Assembly (NCBI GenBank): GCA_020099315.1
Contig: CP083650.1
Span: forward strand, 3,596,001 to 3,660,000
Direction of reading: 5' to 3'
Length of the DNA stretch: 64,000 nt
Source: Citrobacter europaeus
GTDB lineage: Bacteria > Pseudomonadota > Gammaproteobacteria > Enterobacterales > Enterobacteriaceae
Below the pieces are notes generated by a model. The model saw only the letters and a list, made by a program, of their open reading frames with translations. It was not told where the DNA came from and did not search any database. Made by a program: the position numbers and the translations under genes. This document shows, in pieces, positions 1 through 9,002 of the stretch. Within the stretch, counting starts at the first letter, position 1; each line of letters opens with the position of its first letter.

Positions 1-839
1 GTGACATCCAGTTCCTGCGCCTGTATTTACAATATTGCCTGCTGCAGCATAATGCGGGGAACACGCCGGAGTTTAATCCGCTCCAGCAACGCTGGGCGCA
101 ATCCTGCGCGGAGTACGCTCTGGCTGAGGAGATTGCCCGTCACTGGCAACGTCACGTCATGCAGAGTGCGCCGCTGGGCGAATCGCTGTTTATGGCGTTG
201 TTGTTCTCAATGATCCGCATCCCCGACCCGATTCGCGATAATCACCAGCAGGATCGCCGCCTGCGCCTTGCTATTGCACGGCTGGTGCTGCGTTTTCGCG
301 AATACGGCAATGTGCACTTCAGCGATGAGCAAGGGCTGAACGATCAGCTGTATATTCATCTTGCTCAGGCACTTAACCGCAGCATGTTTGCTATCGGCAT
401 TGATAACACGTTGCCGGAGGAGTTCAGCCGACTTTATCCCCGGTTAGTTCGAACTACCCGCGAGGCGATACACGGCTTCGAAGCGGAATACGATGTCCAG
501 TTTTCAGAAGAAGAGATCGGCCTGGTCGCCGTTATTTTCGGCGCCTGGCTGATGCAGGAGAAGGATTTGCACGAAAAGCAGATTATCCTGCTGACCGGTA
601 GTAACGAACAACTTGAAGCGCATATAGAGCAACAGCTGCGCGAACTGACGCTGCTGCCGCTCAACGTAAAACATATGCCGATGCAGGACTTTCAAAAAGA
701 GGGTTCGCCGCGCGGTGTAACGCTGATTATTACGCCGTACACCACGCCGCTGCCGCTGTTTTCACCCCCATTGATTCATGCGGATCTGGCGCTTACGCCG
801 CATCAGCAGCAGCAGATCCGCAAAATCCTCGAGTCATAA
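1..839 (+). CDS. csiE: CsiE, stationary-phase inducible PRD-type protein (5' end missing)
   Basis: The reading frame is already open at base 3 and runs to the TAA at 837-839, giving about 278 residues, so only the C-terminal two thirds of a roughly 426-residue protein is present. The sequence resembles E. coli CsiE, a stationary-phase-induced protein with PRD (PTS regulation domain)-like helical regions as found in BglG-type regulators. Its molecular role is not established. The last six bases overlap the 3' end of the convergent hcaT. The internal ATG at 159 is not the real start, because the homologous sequence continues upstream of it to the window edge. Identity is likely; function is unknown. 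Confidence 0.85.
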   Translation, partial: DIQFLRLYLQYCLLQHNAGNTPEFNPLQQRWAQSCAEYALAEEIARHWQRHVMQSAPLGESLFMALLFSMIRIPDPIRDNHQQDRRLRLAIARLVLRFREYGNVHFSDEQGLNDQLYIHLAQALNRSMFAIGIDNTLPEEFSRLYPRLVRTTREAIHGFEAEYDVQFSEEEIGLVAVIFGAWLMQEKDLHEKQIILLTGSNEQLEAHIEQQLRELTLLPLNVKHMPMQDFQKEGSPRGVTLIITPYTTPLPLFSPPLIHADLALTPHQQQQIRKILES

Positions 840-1982
840 CGTCGCAGGCTGCGCCACTACTTTCGGGCGCAGAACGATTGCCGGGAGCGCCACCAGCGCC
901 ATCACCCAGAATACGCCGCTGCCCAGGTTCTGGTACAAATAACCCGCGAATACGGTCATGATGGCGATACTGCCGCCCATCGCCACCGCGGAATACACCG
1001 CCTGCAAACGAATCACTTCGCTCCCCTGGCGTGCCGCGATATAGCGCATTGCCGCCAGGTGGCAGACGGTAAAGGTTCCACAATGGAGGATTTGCACCAC
1101 GATAAGCCACGGCAGATCGGTGCTCCAGCCCATCAATCCCCAACGCGCCACTCCACAAACGGCGGAAAGCAGCAGCAGATCGCGGGCGCTGAAGCGGCGG
1201 AACAGCTTGTGGCTGAGCGCGAAAATAATCACTTCCGCCACCACGCCTAATGACCATAAATAGCCCACCGCCGAAGCGGAGTATCCGGCAGACTGCCAGT
1301 AGATGGCGCTAAAACCGTAATAAGCGGCATGCGCGCCTTGCAACAAACTCACGCAGGCAAGAAAACGCCAGTTTTGGGTTATCAGCGCGCGCCAGGCAGG
1401 CCATCCAGCGCTCTCCTGCTGACGGTTTTCACCCGCTGGCTGCACGCTCGGGCGAATCATCATACCCAGCAGCATCGAGGCGGCGCCAAGCGATAGCAGG
1501 ACCAGGATCACCCGATAGTCGAACAGGCTCACCAGTTTGCCGGTCAGCGCGGAGCCGATCACAAAGGCTACCGATCCCCATAGTCGCACCCGACCGTAGT
1601 CCATGGTTATCTGTTTTTGCCAGGTGTTGGCCAGCGCGTCGGTCAGCGGTACCAGCGGTGAGAAAAACAGGTTGAAGCCGACCATCACCACCATCAGCCA
1701 TGCCACGTTGGTTCCCGCCCAGAAGGCCAGCGCAAACACCAGCGTCAACAGAGCCAGAATACGTAAAGCTGAGATCAGCCGGGAGGGATCGCTCACGCGC
1801 GGCGCAATCAGCAAACTACCGAGAAAACGGGCAATCAGCCCCGCTCCGAGCAGTAAACCGATGGTTTCCGGCGTCAGCCCCAACCCTTCGAGCCAGACGC
1901 TCCAGAAAGGCAGAAAGATACCGTAGCTAAAGAAGTAGGTGAAATAACCGAGCGCCAGCCAGCGCGTGGAATGCAAAGCCAT
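834..1982 (-). CDS. hcaT: HcaT-like MFS permease (3-phenylpropionate transporter family)
   Basis: This 382-residue membrane protein has about 12 hydrophobic segments and matches E. coli HcaT (379 aa), a major facilitator thought to import 3-phenylpropionate. The N-terminus is a short polar stretch followed by the first membrane helix containing GYFTYFFSYGIFLPFW. In E. coli it stands next to hcaR and the hcaEFCBD dioxygenase operon. Here none of those catabolic genes follow, and only a fragment of hcaR is found some 7 kb away at 9003-9215, so the permease is an orphan and its present substrate is uncertain. It ends inside the 3' end of convergent csiE. The ATG at 1982 gives family length. Confidence 0.85.
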   Translation of the reverse strand: MALHSTRWLALGYFTYFFSYGIFLPFWSVWLEGLGLTPETIGLLLGAGLIARFLGSLLIAPRVSDPSRLISALRILALLTLVFALAFWAGTNVAWLMVVMVGFNLFFSPLVPLTDALANTWQKQITMDYGRVRLWGSVAFVIGSALTGKLVSLFDYRVILVLLSLGAASMLLGMMIRPSVQPAGENRQQESAGWPAWRALITQNWRFLACVSLLQGAHAAYYGFSAIYWQSAGYSASAVGYLWSLGVVAEVIIFALSHKLFRRFSARDLLLLSAVCGVARWGLMGWSTDLPWLIVVQILHCGTFTVCHLAAMRYIAARQGSEVIRLQAVYSAVAMGGSIAIMTVFAGYLYQNLGSGVFWVMALVALPAIVLRPKVVAQPATL

Positions 1983-2070
1983 GAATCCCTCCCGTTTGGA
2001 GGCGATAGTCTGGCGACAAACGCAGGCTGGCGCAAGAGAGCATTAACAGGCAGATAACATGATTTTTGCC

Positions 2071-2913
2071 CTATTCAACGCAAATTTGCATCGCAAAATG
2101 GCAGCGTTCTCCCTGCGCTAAAACCTGCAATCCCGGCTGCCCCTGCATGTTGTGGGCATTCACCGGATGCGTTTGCGGCTCCAGACACAGGAATTCCTCA
2201 CCCGACATTCTGAACAGCATCAACCACGGAGTTTGCGCTAAAATCGTGACTCTCATCACATCTCGCTGAATAACGGCCCGCCCACTCCAGCCTGAATAGC
2301 CGACGTTTAGCCAGCTATCCTCACCGTATTGCGCATGCATGAAATCCGCCGCTGACGGGATATCTCGTTGCCATTCCAGCGGCAGATGCTGTTCACCCTC
2401 CGGCCAGTAGCCGCTGCTGGAAAACTGCGCCGTGCTGTGCTTATCAAAGGCGAAAAACGGATGGAACCCACAGCCATAAATCATTGGCCGCTCACCGCAG
2501 TGGGTGAGCGTCAACGAGGCGTGCAGGCTCGAGGTTTCCAGTTGATAGCAAAGCTGTGCCGTATAGTCATAACCGCAGGGATGCCAACTGCGCAACTGCA
2601 GCAGACAACCGCTTTGGGTGACGGTGATAACCTGCCAGCGTTGCAGCCAGCCGTCACCGTGCAGGAAAAAGGTGTCGTCTGCGCCATGTTGAGGTAATAC
2701 GATCTCTTCACCGCGCAGCATAAAACGATTTCCCGCCACCCGATTCGCGACCGGCAGCATCGGGAACAGGCCACAGTCACCGGGCTGTTGACCATGACCT
2801 TCGCGTAAAATTGCCTGTTGATGTTGTAACGAAACCAGACTTAACAGCGAAGCACCCTGCGAGTCTACGCACATCTGCAGATGTGCGTTTTGTAGCGTCA
2901 GAAGCCTCTCCAT
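2071..2913 (-). CDS. yphB: YphB, aldose 1-epimerase family protein
   Basis: The 280-residue product belongs to the galactose mutarotase-like (aldose 1-epimerase) superfamily and matches E. coli YphB (290 aa). Features seen include an N-terminal beta-rich region, FLHGDGW near residue 83, and GCGFHPFFAFD near residue 146, where mutarotases carry an active-site histidine; a late LCLEPQTHPVNA segment holds the expected glutamate. The likely role is interconverting sugar anomers in the cytoplasm after uptake. The start codon overlaps the stop of the upstream MFS gene by one base (TAATG), so the two are probably translationally coupled. It is the last gene of the yphG-MFS-yphB operon. The sugar substrate is not known. 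Confidence 0.85.
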   Translation of the reverse strand: MERLLTLQNAHLQMCVDSQGASLLSLVSLQHQQAILREGHGQQPGDCGLFPMLPVANRVAGNRFMLRGEEIVLPQHGADDTFFLHGDGWLQRWQVITVTQSGCLLQLRSWHPCGYDYTAQLCYQLETSSLHASLTLTHCGERPMIYGCGFHPFFAFDKHSTAQFSSSGYWPEGEQHLPLEWQRDIPSAADFMHAQYGEDSWLNVGYSGWSGRAVIQRDVMRVTILAQTPWLMLFRMSGEEFLCLEPQTHPVNAHNMQGQPGLQVLAQGERCHFAMQICVE

Positions 2914-4352
2914 TAGCGGGCGCTTCGTTGTTGGGTTGATGCGCCAACCTTCGTATGCCGCGCCGCCAGCTGTTCTTCCAGCGCTTCCAGCGTCACGCCT
3001 TTGGTTTCCGGTACATTACGCAGAACATAGATAAAGCCCATCGCACAAATCACACCGTACAGCAGGAAGCTTCCCGACGCGCCCAGACTCGCATTGAGCA
3101 GCGGGAAGGTATAGGTCAGCAGGAAGCAGGCAATCCACAGCGCCAGCGTACCCAACGACATTGCCAGCCCACGGACGCGGTTAGGGAAAATTTCAGACAG
3201 CAGCACCCAGGTCACCGGGGCCAGCGTCAGGGCATAAATAGCGATCGCCGCCAGCACCAAAACCAGAACCGGCCAGCCCATAATGCCCAACCCGTACGCC
3301 CCGGCAATCAGTATATAGATAACCGTTAATCCTGACGCACCGAACAACATCAGTTTACGACGACCAATTTTGTCCACTAACGGCAGAGCGGCCAGGGTAA
3401 AGACCAGGTTGATGATCCCTGTCGCCACGATCGATTTTAACGTACCGTTAATATCAAATCCGGCAGAGGCGAAGATCTCCTGCGCATAGTTGAAAATAAC
3501 GTTGATCCCACACCACTGCTGGAACACTGCCAGCACCATGCCAATAATCACGATCGGTTTGATCTGCGGATGTAACAGCGTTGACCACGCGACCTTGTGA
3601 TTATCTTTTTGCAGCGTATGTTCAATCTCTTTCAGCGTTTGCCCGGCATATTGCGCCGAACCAATGCGCTGGAGCATGGCACGCGCACGATCGACTTTGC
3701 CCGCTTTCACCAGCCAGCGCGGCGATTCAGGGACAAAAAACATCAGCACCAGGAAAATTACCGCGGGCACTAATTCAGCGCCAAACATCCAGCGCCAGCC
3801 CGTCTGACCGTTCCAGCTTTCCACAATCGCCTGCTGCGTAGCGCCTGTGGCGACAGGTTCGGCAATCATCAGGTTGATAAGCTGCGCCGCCAGTACGCCA
3901 ATGACGATGGTGAGCTGGTTAACGGCAACAAAGCGACCACGCTTTTCAGCCGGGCTAACCTCGGCGATATACAGCGGGCTTAGTGCGGACGCCAGACCGA
4001 TCCCCACGCCGCCAACGATGCGGTAAACAATAAACATGTCGAAATTACTGGCGACGGCGGTTCCCCAGGCGGAGGCGCTAAAGAGGATCGCCGAGAGAAT
4101 TAGCGGCATCTTTCGGCCAAACTTATCGGCGCACCAACCTGAAATCAACGCGCCAAAGATACAACCGACCAAAGCCGAACTCATCGCCCAGCCCGATTGC
4201 GCCGGATCGGTAATCGAGAAATAAGCTTCATAGAAGGGTTTTGCCCCGCCGATCACCACCCAGTCATAGCCAAACAGTAAACCACCGCAGGCCGCAACCA
4301 GGCAGATAGTCCAGACGTAACCAATTTTTAAATGTGTCTGCGCGTTATTCAT
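2913..4352 (-). CDS. Sugar porter family MFS transporter (XylE/AraE-like)
   Basis: A 479-residue, 12-helix sugar/proton symporter-type permease. Diagnostic sugar porter motifs are visible: GGLLFGYD in helix 1, DKFGRK after helix 2, PESPRWL at the end of the first half, FQQWCGIN in helix 7, DKIGRRK, and VPETKG near the C-terminus. I chose the ATG at 4352 because AGAGGAA lies about 7 bases upstream; a longer frame to 4412 has no such site and adds a polar tail. The gene lies between yphG (72 bp upstream) and yphB (one-base overlap). In E. coli the corresponding position in the yph cluster holds ABC transporter genes (yphD-F), so this porter seems to take over uptake. Substrate unknown; a pentose or hexose is plausible. 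Confidence 0.85.
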   Translation of the reverse strand: MNNAQTHLKIGYVWTICLVAACGGLLFGYDWVVIGGAKPFYEAYFSITDPAQSGWAMSSALVGCIFGALISGWCADKFGRKMPLILSAILFSASAWGTAVASNFDMFIVYRIVGGVGIGLASALSPLYIAEVSPAEKRGRFVAVNQLTIVIGVLAAQLINLMIAEPVATGATQQAIVESWNGQTGWRWMFGAELVPAVIFLVLMFFVPESPRWLVKAGKVDRARAMLQRIGSAQYAGQTLKEIEHTLQKDNHKVAWSTLLHPQIKPIVIIGMVLAVFQQWCGINVIFNYAQEIFASAGFDINGTLKSIVATGIINLVFTLAALPLVDKIGRRKLMLFGASGLTVIYILIAGAYGLGIMGWPVLVLVLAAIAIYALTLAPVTWVLLSEIFPNRVRGLAMSLGTLALWIACFLLTYTFPLLNASLGASGSFLLYGVICAMGFIYVLRNVPETKGVTLEALEEQLAARHTKVGASTQQRSAR

Positions 4353-4424
4353 TATGATTCCTCTTTCAGGGAAACGCAGGGGACAGTAGGTTTCGGGTGA
4401 GGTTGGCCCCACCCGTTTCGGGTG

Positions 4425-7400
4425 TTACTGGAAAAGCCTTACGTTAATGGCGTGACGCAGCAGCAATGCCTTGTCATGCGCCGGATTGCGTTGCAGGAGT
4501 GCGTCAAGTTCGCGCTGACAAGCGGCACTATTTCCCAACCCCAGATGCCCGAGCGCATTGATAAACAGGCAGTGTTGCTGGTGTTTTGCTTGTGCTGAGG
4601 TATCCAGCACCACCAGATCGGGTAGCGAGACGGCAAAGAAATCGACATCCGGGACGTTGTCGCGATGCGACTCTACCCATTGCAGGAAGCTATTGAACAG
4701 CGCGTCCGCCTCTGCAACATCGCCAAGTTTTCTCTGCGCCATCCCCTGCCAGAAGAGATAGTCCACAGGCTGGTCGTTGTAGTAACGTCCGGCATCCAGT
4801 GAGCTACCCCCGCGCGTCGCGCGGGAGAAGTAGCGCTGGGATTCCTCGAAATGCCCCTGCAGTTGCGCGCAATGCCCCAGCAAATACCAGATATCATTAT
4901 CCGTTTGTCCGGGTAAACGCCCCTCTCCAAGGTTTTGCGGGTAATGCAACGCTTGTTGCAACTGCGCGATGGCGGTTTGCAGGTCACCAGACTGAACGGC
5001 AGCCAGTGCGCGATGCATCTGATTCAGCAAATATTGCCCGGTGGCTTTACCTTCACCGCCTTCCCACGGATGGAACTCGCGCTCACGTAAAACTGCCGCA
5101 GCATCGTCGTAGCGCCCCAATCCATTCCACAGACTGAGCAGTTCTACCGTCAGGTCGTCACGATGGAAGACAATCTCTTTGCTGGCTTCCAGCCGCTGCA
5201 GACGCTGCTCAGCGGGTTGCGCCATCAGCTTCTTGAGATAGTCGAGTTCAAACAAGAAACGGGCATTGTGAGGCTCCAGCGCCACGGCCTGCGACAGATA
5301 CTGCATCGCCTGCTGCGCATCGTGCAGCTTGTTCCAGGCATAGATCCCCAGTAAACGGTGCACCGGCGCGAAATCCGCTTCCTGCGCAAGCGTAAACTGC
5401 CAGCAGGAAACCGCCTCGGCATAGCGCCGTTTGCTGTACCAGAAACAGCCGAGTAAATAGCGGGCAAAAGCGCTCTTTTCGAGGTTTTGCAGCATCTGCA
5501 CTTCATCCAGCGTGTTGGGGAAACGTACGCGGTTTTGCAGGCATTCACGGGCACGTTCGATGAACGGTTGTGGATTGTCGCTCAGCGAGGCACGCCACAG
5601 CATCGGCAGCGTTTCCTGGCTGTCGAGCAGTTCCAGCACGCCTCGGGCAGCATCTTTTTGCCCCAAAGAGGTCAGCCAGCCTGCCAGTTCACACGCATTG
5701 GTACCGCGCCGCCCGGTAATCGAGATCAACGCAAGCGCTGTTGCCTCATCCTGGCAAATGGCCCAGCGCGCATAGTGCAGGGTATAGCTCAGCGGATAAT
5801 CAACCAGCTGCTGGCGAATGTAGTCCAGAGCTTGCGCATTGCGATCAAGCTTCGCCAGCGCCAGCGCTTTCAGCCCCATTGCCAGGTTGTTACTGCCGTT
5901 AAATCGCAGGCTCTGCTCGACCTTTTCCAACGCGCCAGCGTAGTCCTGGCGCTTCATCGCCAGACGCGCTAACGACCAGAAAGCCGCATCCCGACAGTTG
6001 CCGCTCCAACTGGCCTTATAATAATTATCCCAGGCGCTGTCATCGTCGCCCTGACGTTCCTGTGCGGCGGCCAGTAGCATGCTCGCCTCGCCATCACGCG
6101 GGTTTTTATTGAGCTTATGCGCCCGTTCCAGCGCCTTGCCCGCACAATGCGCCGCCAACGCCCAGTCAGCGCGGTTTAGCGCCAGCGTCCCCAGGGCCAC
6201 ATTATTGCGGTAATCCAGCGGATCAACGTCCAGCGCGCGACGATAATAATCTTCAGCATAGCGGCTGGCGTGGTTATATTGCTCAAGATGCTGACCAATA
6301 AAATAGAGCTCATCGGTATTGGAAAGCGCTTCTGGCAGCGCTGGCGCGACGGCCGCCGAAGGCAGCGGTAACTCTTGCGCAATGTGCTCTTCATACTGTA
6401 AAAGCGTAGCGCCATCAGCGCCAGTGACGGTCATCGTCACCCGGGCATCGCCATTGTCTGACACCTCAGCCAACCAGCTCTGCCCCGGCTCAAGGGTGAG
6501 GGTATTTTCATAGAACGGCTGCCCGTGTGCGGCAAGCGTAACCTGAGCATCGCGTAACGGCGCAATCGCATAAACGCCCACTGAAAGCTGGCCTGGCTCA
6601 CGCACCAGACGAAGCGCCAACTGCGTGCTGGCGTTTTGCACCATTCCCAGCTCGCTGTAAGGCAGGAAGTTTTGCACGAAGACTTTCTCTTCGTAAGGCG
6701 CAAGCCAGGTGAAGTCCGGTTGGTTATCGGTAAAGACCCCGGTCATCAGTTCGATATACGGACCGTTGTCATCGGTGAGATTACGATCCCAGGCGACGCC
6801 AAAGTCGCCATGCCCCCAGGTCCACTGTTTTTTCCCCGGCGAAACATGGTGATCGGCCACATGCAGCAACCCACCGCGCTCGCCGTGATGCCAGGCGCCA
6901 ACAAAATCATAATCTGATTTTTCAGCCATATAGGAGGTCGGCACGGGTACGTTTTTGTAGCGCGAGATATCCACGCCAGCCGAATAGTCCACTTTGTAGT
7001 AGGTGCCGGTGGCGATGGGAAATGCAGAGACATCGCGCTTACCGTGGTCGAATACCGCCGTCACATCCGGTGGGAACACGCTCTGGTGATCGTCGCCGCC
7101 CTTCACCGCCGGATTCGCCCACCATAAGAAGTGGCGCGGGGTAGCGTTACCGTTAAATACCTTCCCGGTTATCTCGATCAACGCGCGATCCGGATACAGC
7201 GTGAATCCGGTCATGACCTGTAAACCGCGCATAGGCTCTACCTCGCCCATCCACACGGTGTATTCGCCCTGCTCCCCCTGCTGCTGCGTAAAATCCACCG
7301 GCATAAAGGTGGTTGGGCGATGATGTTGCGGCCAGTTAAACTCAATACCGCCGGAGATCCACGGCCCAAGCAGACCGACCAGCGCGGGTTTCACCACTTC

Positions 7401-7691
7401 GTTGTAGTAGACGAAGTCGCGCTGCTGCACTTTGTCATACGCGCGCTGAATGCGTCCGCCTAATTCCGGCAGCAGCATGATGCGAATAAAGTCATTCTCC
7501 ATCCACACCGCCTGATAGTCGCGCATTTCACGTTTGCCGGTCAGCGTATCAATCACGCCGTAGGGATAAACCGCCCCAGAAGATCCCTGATAAACCCGTT
7601 TTTCCAGAAACATTGGGTTGGCATCTTCTTCACCCGCCGTCCACGTTGGGAGGGTGATCGTTTCCTGCCAGACTTTAACTGAACCGTACAT
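4425..7691 (-). CDS. yphG: YphG, DUF5107 and tetratricopeptide-repeat protein
   Basis: A large protein of 1088 residues matching E. coli YphG (1093 aa). Residues about 40-340 form the DUF5107 domain, a mutarotase-like fold, with motifs such as LLPELGGRIQRAYDK, GIEFNWPQHH and WANPAVKGGDD. The rest is a long array of TPR-like helical repeats, for example the stretches starting YRRALDVDPLDYRN and LLGIYAWNKL. There is no signal peptide or membrane segment, so it is probably cytosolic. The ATG at 7691 is preceded by GGAGAG at good spacing; the GTG at 7703 is less likely. It opens the operon with the MFS porter and yphB, and is divergent from the regulator yphH. The activity is unknown; a carbohydrate-binding or processing role is inferred from the fold and neighbours. 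Confidence 0.8.
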   Translation of the reverse strand: MYGSVKVWQETITLPTWTAGEEDANPMFLEKRVYQGSSGAVYPYGVIDTLTGKREMRDYQAVWMENDFIRIMLLPELGGRIQRAYDKVQQRDFVYYNEVVKPALVGLLGPWISGGIEFNWPQHHRPTTFMPVDFTQQQGEQGEYTVWMGEVEPMRGLQVMTGFTLYPDRALIEITGKVFNGNATPRHFLWWANPAVKGGDDHQSVFPPDVTAVFDHGKRDVSAFPIATGTYYKVDYSAGVDISRYKNVPVPTSYMAEKSDYDFVGAWHHGERGGLLHVADHHVSPGKKQWTWGHGDFGVAWDRNLTDDNGPYIELMTGVFTDNQPDFTWLAPYEEKVFVQNFLPYSELGMVQNASTQLALRLVREPGQLSVGVYAIAPLRDAQVTLAAHGQPFYENTLTLEPGQSWLAEVSDNGDARVTMTVTGADGATLLQYEEHIAQELPLPSAAVAPALPEALSNTDELYFIGQHLEQYNHASRYAEDYYRRALDVDPLDYRNNVALGTLALNRADWALAAHCAGKALERAHKLNKNPRDGEASMLLAAAQERQGDDDSAWDNYYKASWSGNCRDAAFWSLARLAMKRQDYAGALEKVEQSLRFNGSNNLAMGLKALALAKLDRNAQALDYIRQQLVDYPLSYTLHYARWAICQDEATALALISITGRRGTNACELAGWLTSLGQKDAARGVLELLDSQETLPMLWRASLSDNPQPFIERARECLQNRVRFPNTLDEVQMLQNLEKSAFARYLLGCFWYSKRRYAEAVSCWQFTLAQEADFAPVHRLLGIYAWNKLHDAQQAMQYLSQAVALEPHNARFLFELDYLKKLMAQPAEQRLQRLEASKEIVFHRDDLTVELLSLWNGLGRYDDAAAVLREREFHPWEGGEGKATGQYLLNQMHRALAAVQSGDLQTAIAQLQQALHYPQNLGEGRLPGQTDNDIWYLLGHCAQLQGHFEESQRYFSRATRGGSSLDAGRYYNDQPVDYLFWQGMAQRKLGDVAEADALFNSFLQWVESHRDNVPDVDFFAVSLPDLVVLDTSAQAKHQQHCLFINALGHLGLGNSAACQRELDALLQRNPAHDKALLLRHAINVRLFQ

Positions 7692-7805
7692 GCCGCTCTC
7701 CACTCAATAAACAAAAGTAAAAATTCAACTTGACGCTATTCTGCGGCAGTTAAGTGGCGTTAAAATGCGCAATGCTCACGCAATATAGTTAAGGGAGTTA
7801 AGTAA
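7692..7805. promoter_or_regulatory. Divergent yphG/yphH promoter region with AGTTAAG repeats
   Basis: This 114-bp gap must hold the promoters of both yphG (minus) and yphH (plus). It contains three copies of AGTTAAG in the same orientation, at 7748-7754, 7787-7793 and 7796-7802; the last two sit directly before the yphH start and overlap its ribosome-binding area (GGGAG). Such repeats could be binding sites for YphH, since ROK repressors commonly bind their own divergent promoter region. This is inference; no consensus for this regulator is known to me. Confidence 0.4.
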
Positions 7806-8999
7806 ATGCAGCGTTCGGGGTTCAACAACGCCAGGGTACGTCAGGCGAATAAACAGATTTTTCTGTCACATCTGTGGCGGGAAAAGCAGCTCAGCAAGTC
7901 ACAGCTGGCGCAGCTCACCGGCCTGTCGATCCCGGCGGTTAGCAATATCCTCGAAGAGCTGATGGATGAAGGGAGAATCAGCCATTCGCGAGAAACCTTA
8001 AGCCAGCGTGGTTTGAGCAGCGGCAGTTATCATTTGCCAGAAAAAGGCGCCTGGACGCTGTGTATCAACGTCACCCCCACCAGCATCACCAGTCAACTGG
8101 CGGACGCGCGGCTGGTTGCCGTCGGTGACTGGCAGCATGAAGTCATCAACCCCGAGTCGCCAAAAGCGCTGCTGACAGCATTGGCGGCGCACTGGCGGGA
8201 ATACCGTCGACAATTTCCTGATGTCACGATTAATCTGGCGCTTGGCGTTCACGGTCAGGTTGATCCGATAACCGGCGCATCAAAAACCATGCCTCAGGCC
8301 CCGTGGAAAACACCGGTGGAGATAAAGTATCTGCTGGAGGAGATGCTCGGCGTACAGGTCCGGCTGGACAATGACTGCGTAATGCTGGCACTGGCGGAAA
8401 AATGGCAAAACCCGGCGGCTAATGGTGATTTTTGCGTGATTAACGTTGATTACGGTATTGGTTCATCGTTTGTGATTAACGATAACATCTGGCGCGGCAG
8501 TCTGTACGGCAGCGGTCAGATTGGGCATACCATCATTCATCCCGATGGGGTCGCCTGTGACTGTGGCCGTTATGGCTGTCTGGAAACGGTGGCGTCCTTG
8601 AGCGCATTGAAAAAACAGGCCCGCGTGTGGATGAAATCGCAGCCGTCATCCCTTTACGACCCGGAAACGCTCACCACCGACCAGCTTATTGCTGCCTGGC
8701 AGAACGGTGATGTACGCATTCAGGCCTGGGCCGAACATGCCGCTAGCGCCATCGGGCTGAGTTTATATAACTTTTTGAATATACTGAACATTAATCAAAT
8801 ATGGTTGTATGGCCGTAGCTGCGCGTTTGGCGATAGCTGGCTTAATACGCTGGTACAACAAACCGGGTTTAACCCGTTCGATCACGGCGATAACCCGCGT
8901 GCCAGAGCGACTCAGATAAGCTTCGGTCAGCTTAACCGCGCCCAGCAACTAATGGGGATTGGCTATCTGTATGTCGAGTCACAGCTTAGCGAGCTATAG
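7806..8999 (+). CDS. yphH: YphH, ROK-family transcriptional regulator
   Basis: The 397-residue protein has an N-terminal winged helix-turn-helix (about residues 15-75, with SKSQLAQLTGLSIPAVSNIL) followed by a ROK/NagC-type sugar-binding domain. The ROK zinc motif is complete: GH at about 239 followed by CDCGRYGCLE. The DNYGIG-like VDYGIGSSF phosphate-binding segment is also present. It closely matches E. coli YphH. Proteins of this family repress sugar genes and release DNA when a sugar or sugar phosphate binds. It is divergent from yphG-MFS-yphB and is the probable regulator of that operon. Its effector is not known. Start ATG at 7806 is preceded by GGGAG. Confidence 0.88.
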   Translation: MQRSGFNNARVRQANKQIFLSHLWREKQLSKSQLAQLTGLSIPAVSNILEELMDEGRISHSRETLSQRGLSSGSYHLPEKGAWTLCINVTPTSITSQLADARLVAVGDWQHEVINPESPKALLTALAAHWREYRRQFPDVTINLALGVHGQVDPITGASKTMPQAPWKTPVEIKYLLEEMLGVQVRLDNDCVMLALAEKWQNPAANGDFCVINVDYGIGSSFVINDNIWRGSLYGSGQIGHTIIHPDGVACDCGRYGCLETVASLSALKKQARVWMKSQPSSLYDPETLTTDQLIAAWQNGDVRIQAWAEHAASAIGLSLYNFLNILNINQIWLYGRSCAFGDSWLNTLVQQTGFNPFDHGDNPRARATQISFGQLNRAQQLMGIGYLYVESQLSEL

Positions 9000-9002
9000 C
9001 CA

